Assembly: GCF_021502655.1 (NCBI RefSeq)
Contig: NZ_JAKFFT010000004.1
Span: 620,001-684,000, forward strand
DNA: 64,000 bases
Source: Dyadobacter sp. CY347
GTDB lineage: Bacteria > Bacteroidota > Bacteroidia > Cytophagales > Spirosomataceae
Reading direction: 5' to 3'
Shown here piece by piece: positions 62,826-64,000 of the stretch (the first letter of the stretch is position 1; each line of letters begins with the position of its first letter). The notes under the pieces are model-generated. The model was not told the DNA's origin and did not search any database. It saw only the letters and a list, made by a program, of their open reading frames with translations. The translations under genes and the position numbers were made by a program.

Positions 62826-64000
62826 ATGGATCGCGAAGTTGCGCCGGAACAAATTAAAACCACCAGGAACCGACGATGGCTGTTCATCGCGCTGGGCATT
62901 ATCCTTACGGCAGCCTTGCTTTACTTTTTTCGTCAGTCGCTGGGAAGCACCCTGGAAAGTGCCCGGATCCGAACCGGAACGGTTGAAAAAGGGAATGTTG
63001 AAAACACATTAACCGCGTCGGGAGAAGTCATCCCGGCTTATGAACAAATTTTTACAAGCCCGATCCGCGCCAGCATCAAGCGCATTCTGCTGACGCCCGG
63101 AACGCAGGTAAAACCCGGACAGGCCATTGTGGAACTGGATAAGTCACTTACGGAAATCGAATCCGAACGTTACGAAGACCAGCTGAAATTAAAGCAGAAC
63201 AGCATTGAGCAGCTGCGGATGAAGTTGAACAAAGATCTGTACGACGCGGAAATTAATGACCGTATTAAATCTCTGAACATTAACAAACTGCGGGCTGATT
63301 TTGAAGATGCAAAACGGCTTCAAAAAGTAGGAGGAGGCACCGCGGAAGACATTACCAGGGCTGAAAATGCATTGAAAATTGCCGAGTTGGAAAAACAGCA
63401 GCTGGAAAATGATTTGAAATACAATCGGGAGTCGATGGGCGCAAGTCTGAAAGAAACTGAACTGGGTGCACAAATTGAAAGTAAGAACTTAAAAGAATTG
63501 CAGCACAAGCTGCGAATGGCCGACATTGTCGCCGACCGGAAAGGGGTTTTGACCTGGGTAAATGAAAACATTGGCTCGTCGGTGAATGAAGGCGAAATGC
63601 TCGCGAAAGTGGCGGATCTGGGCAGTTTCAGGGTGGAAGGAAGTTGCTCGGACATTTATGCAGATCAGGTGAAAGCGGGCCTGAATGTGATCATCAAACT
63701 GAATGAAGTGACACTAAGAGGCTTGATTACGCAGGTGAAACCAGCAGTGAAAGATGGCGTGATCGGGTTTGTGATCCAGCTGGACAATGCCAAAAGTGAG
63801 TCGCTTAGGCCTAACATGAAAGTGGAAGTCTACGTGGTGACCAGCAGCAGTTCGAATACATTGCGTGTGGCCAATGGTCCGGCATTTACCGGCAAGAAAA
63901 AGCAATTCGTGTATATTCTGAAAAATAACAAAGCTCTGCGCCGCGAAGTGGAAACCGGGCTTTCGAATTTTGATTTTATCGAGATCAAAAGCGGGCTGGA
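62826..64000 (+). CDS. HlyD/MacA-type periplasmic adaptor, 3-prime end outside window
   Basis: The frame is open from the ATG at 62826 to the end of the window, giving at least 391 codons. It begins MDREVAPEQIKTTRNRRWLF, with one transmembrane anchor (WLFIALGIILTAALLYFF), the first half of a biotinyl-lipoyl-like domain (GEVIPAYEQIFTSPIRASIK with LTPGTQVKPGQAIVELDKS), then a long alpha-hairpin (LKLKQNSIEQLRMKLNKDLY region) and the beta-barrel (WVNENIGSSVNEGEMLAKVA). In-frame ATGs at 62796 and 62778 are alternative starts; 62826 is preferred because MDREV is the family-like beginning. It would link an inner-membrane ABC transporter to an outer-membrane channel. Confidence 0.88.
   Translation, partial: MDREVAPEQIKTTRNRRWLFIALGIILTAALLYFFRQSLGSTLESARIRTGTVEKGNVENTLTASGEVIPAYEQIFTSPIRASIKRILLTPGTQVKPGQAIVELDKSLTEIESERYEDQLKLKQNSIEQLRMKLNKDLYDAEINDRIKSLNINKLRADFEDAKRLQKVGGGTAEDITRAENALKIAELEKQQLENDLKYNRESMGASLKETELGAQIESKNLKELQHKLRMADIVADRKGVLTWVNENIGSSVNEGEMLAKVADLGSFRVEGSCSDIYADQVKAGLNVIIKLNEVTLRGLITQVKPAVKDGVIGFVIQLDNAKSESLRPNMKVEVYVVTSSSSNTLRVANGPAFTGKKKQFVYILKNNKALRREVETGLSNFDFIEIKSGL

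Overview
The window looks like a chromosomal segment of a glycan-degrading Bacteroidota, most likely a Cytophagales/Spirosomaceae bacterium of the Dyadobacter type. The phylum call rests on three SusC/SusD-type systems or parts of them, surface lipoproteins with SusD-like lipoboxes, type IX secretion (T9SS) C-terminal sorting domains, several upstream TTG-N17-20-TAnnTTTG promoter elements, and weak or absent Shine-Dalgarno sequences. The genus is inference only.

Layout. (1) 1-4277: the end of a polysaccharide utilisation locus (PUL) with a SusD C-terminus, a surface glycan-binding lipoprotein and a GH31 alpha-xylosidase-like enzyme; xyloglucan is the likely substrate. A complex inverted and tandem repeat cluster sits at 1538-1852. 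(2) 4401-10361: housekeeping and stress genes: a RibD-C/DHFR-like reductase, an aldo/keto reductase with a coupled AraC regulator, a CPA2 antiporter with a lipoprotein, and a metallophosphoesterase. (3) 10573-16679: a CAZyme-free SusC/SusD pair followed by an AmpG-like MFS transporter. (4) 16755-21917: an Rpn-family PD-(D/E)XK nuclease divergent from a tightly coupled four-gene glycosyltransferase operon with three paralogous GT4 enzymes. (5) 21926-23230: a Tat-exported Gfo/Idh/MocA oxidoreductase. (6) 23341-29357: an iron-uptake-like operon (TonB receptor, DUF4374, PepSY, DUF4198) with a recognisable promoter, a roughly 200-nt hairpin-rich leader and a strong terminator. (7) 29433-31730: a small AT-rich accessory patch with a palindromic structured element and a coiled-coil membrane protein of unknown role.

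(8) 31805-43194: a leftward sulfatase PUL, SusC-SusD followed by four formylglycine-type sulfatases and no visible glycoside hydrolase; a terminator-like hairpin separates susCD from the sulfatases. (9) 43380-46524: a flavoprotein carrying an in-frame 12-bp minisatellite, a diheme cytochrome c and a ScyD/ScyE-like lipoprotein. (10) 46874-50724: a propeller-type sensor kinase and its LuxR-type response regulator, with candidate operators upstream. (11) 50705-59640: two tail-collar-like mini-proteins and two giant T9SS cargo proteins (GEVED repeats; beta-helix repeats). (12) 59840-64000: tRNA-Leu(CAA), a MacB-like permease, a secreted protein often labelled asparagine synthetase B, and the start of a HlyD/MacA-type adaptor that runs off the window.

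The strongest candidates for something new are the glycosyltransferase operon with its back-to-back promoter, the structured leader of the iron operon, the identical ATAGCAA-N4-TTGCTAT palindromes near the sensor/regulator pair and near a T9SS gene, and the accessory patch at 29.4-31.7 kb. All functional assignments are from reading motifs by eye; no database search was run.
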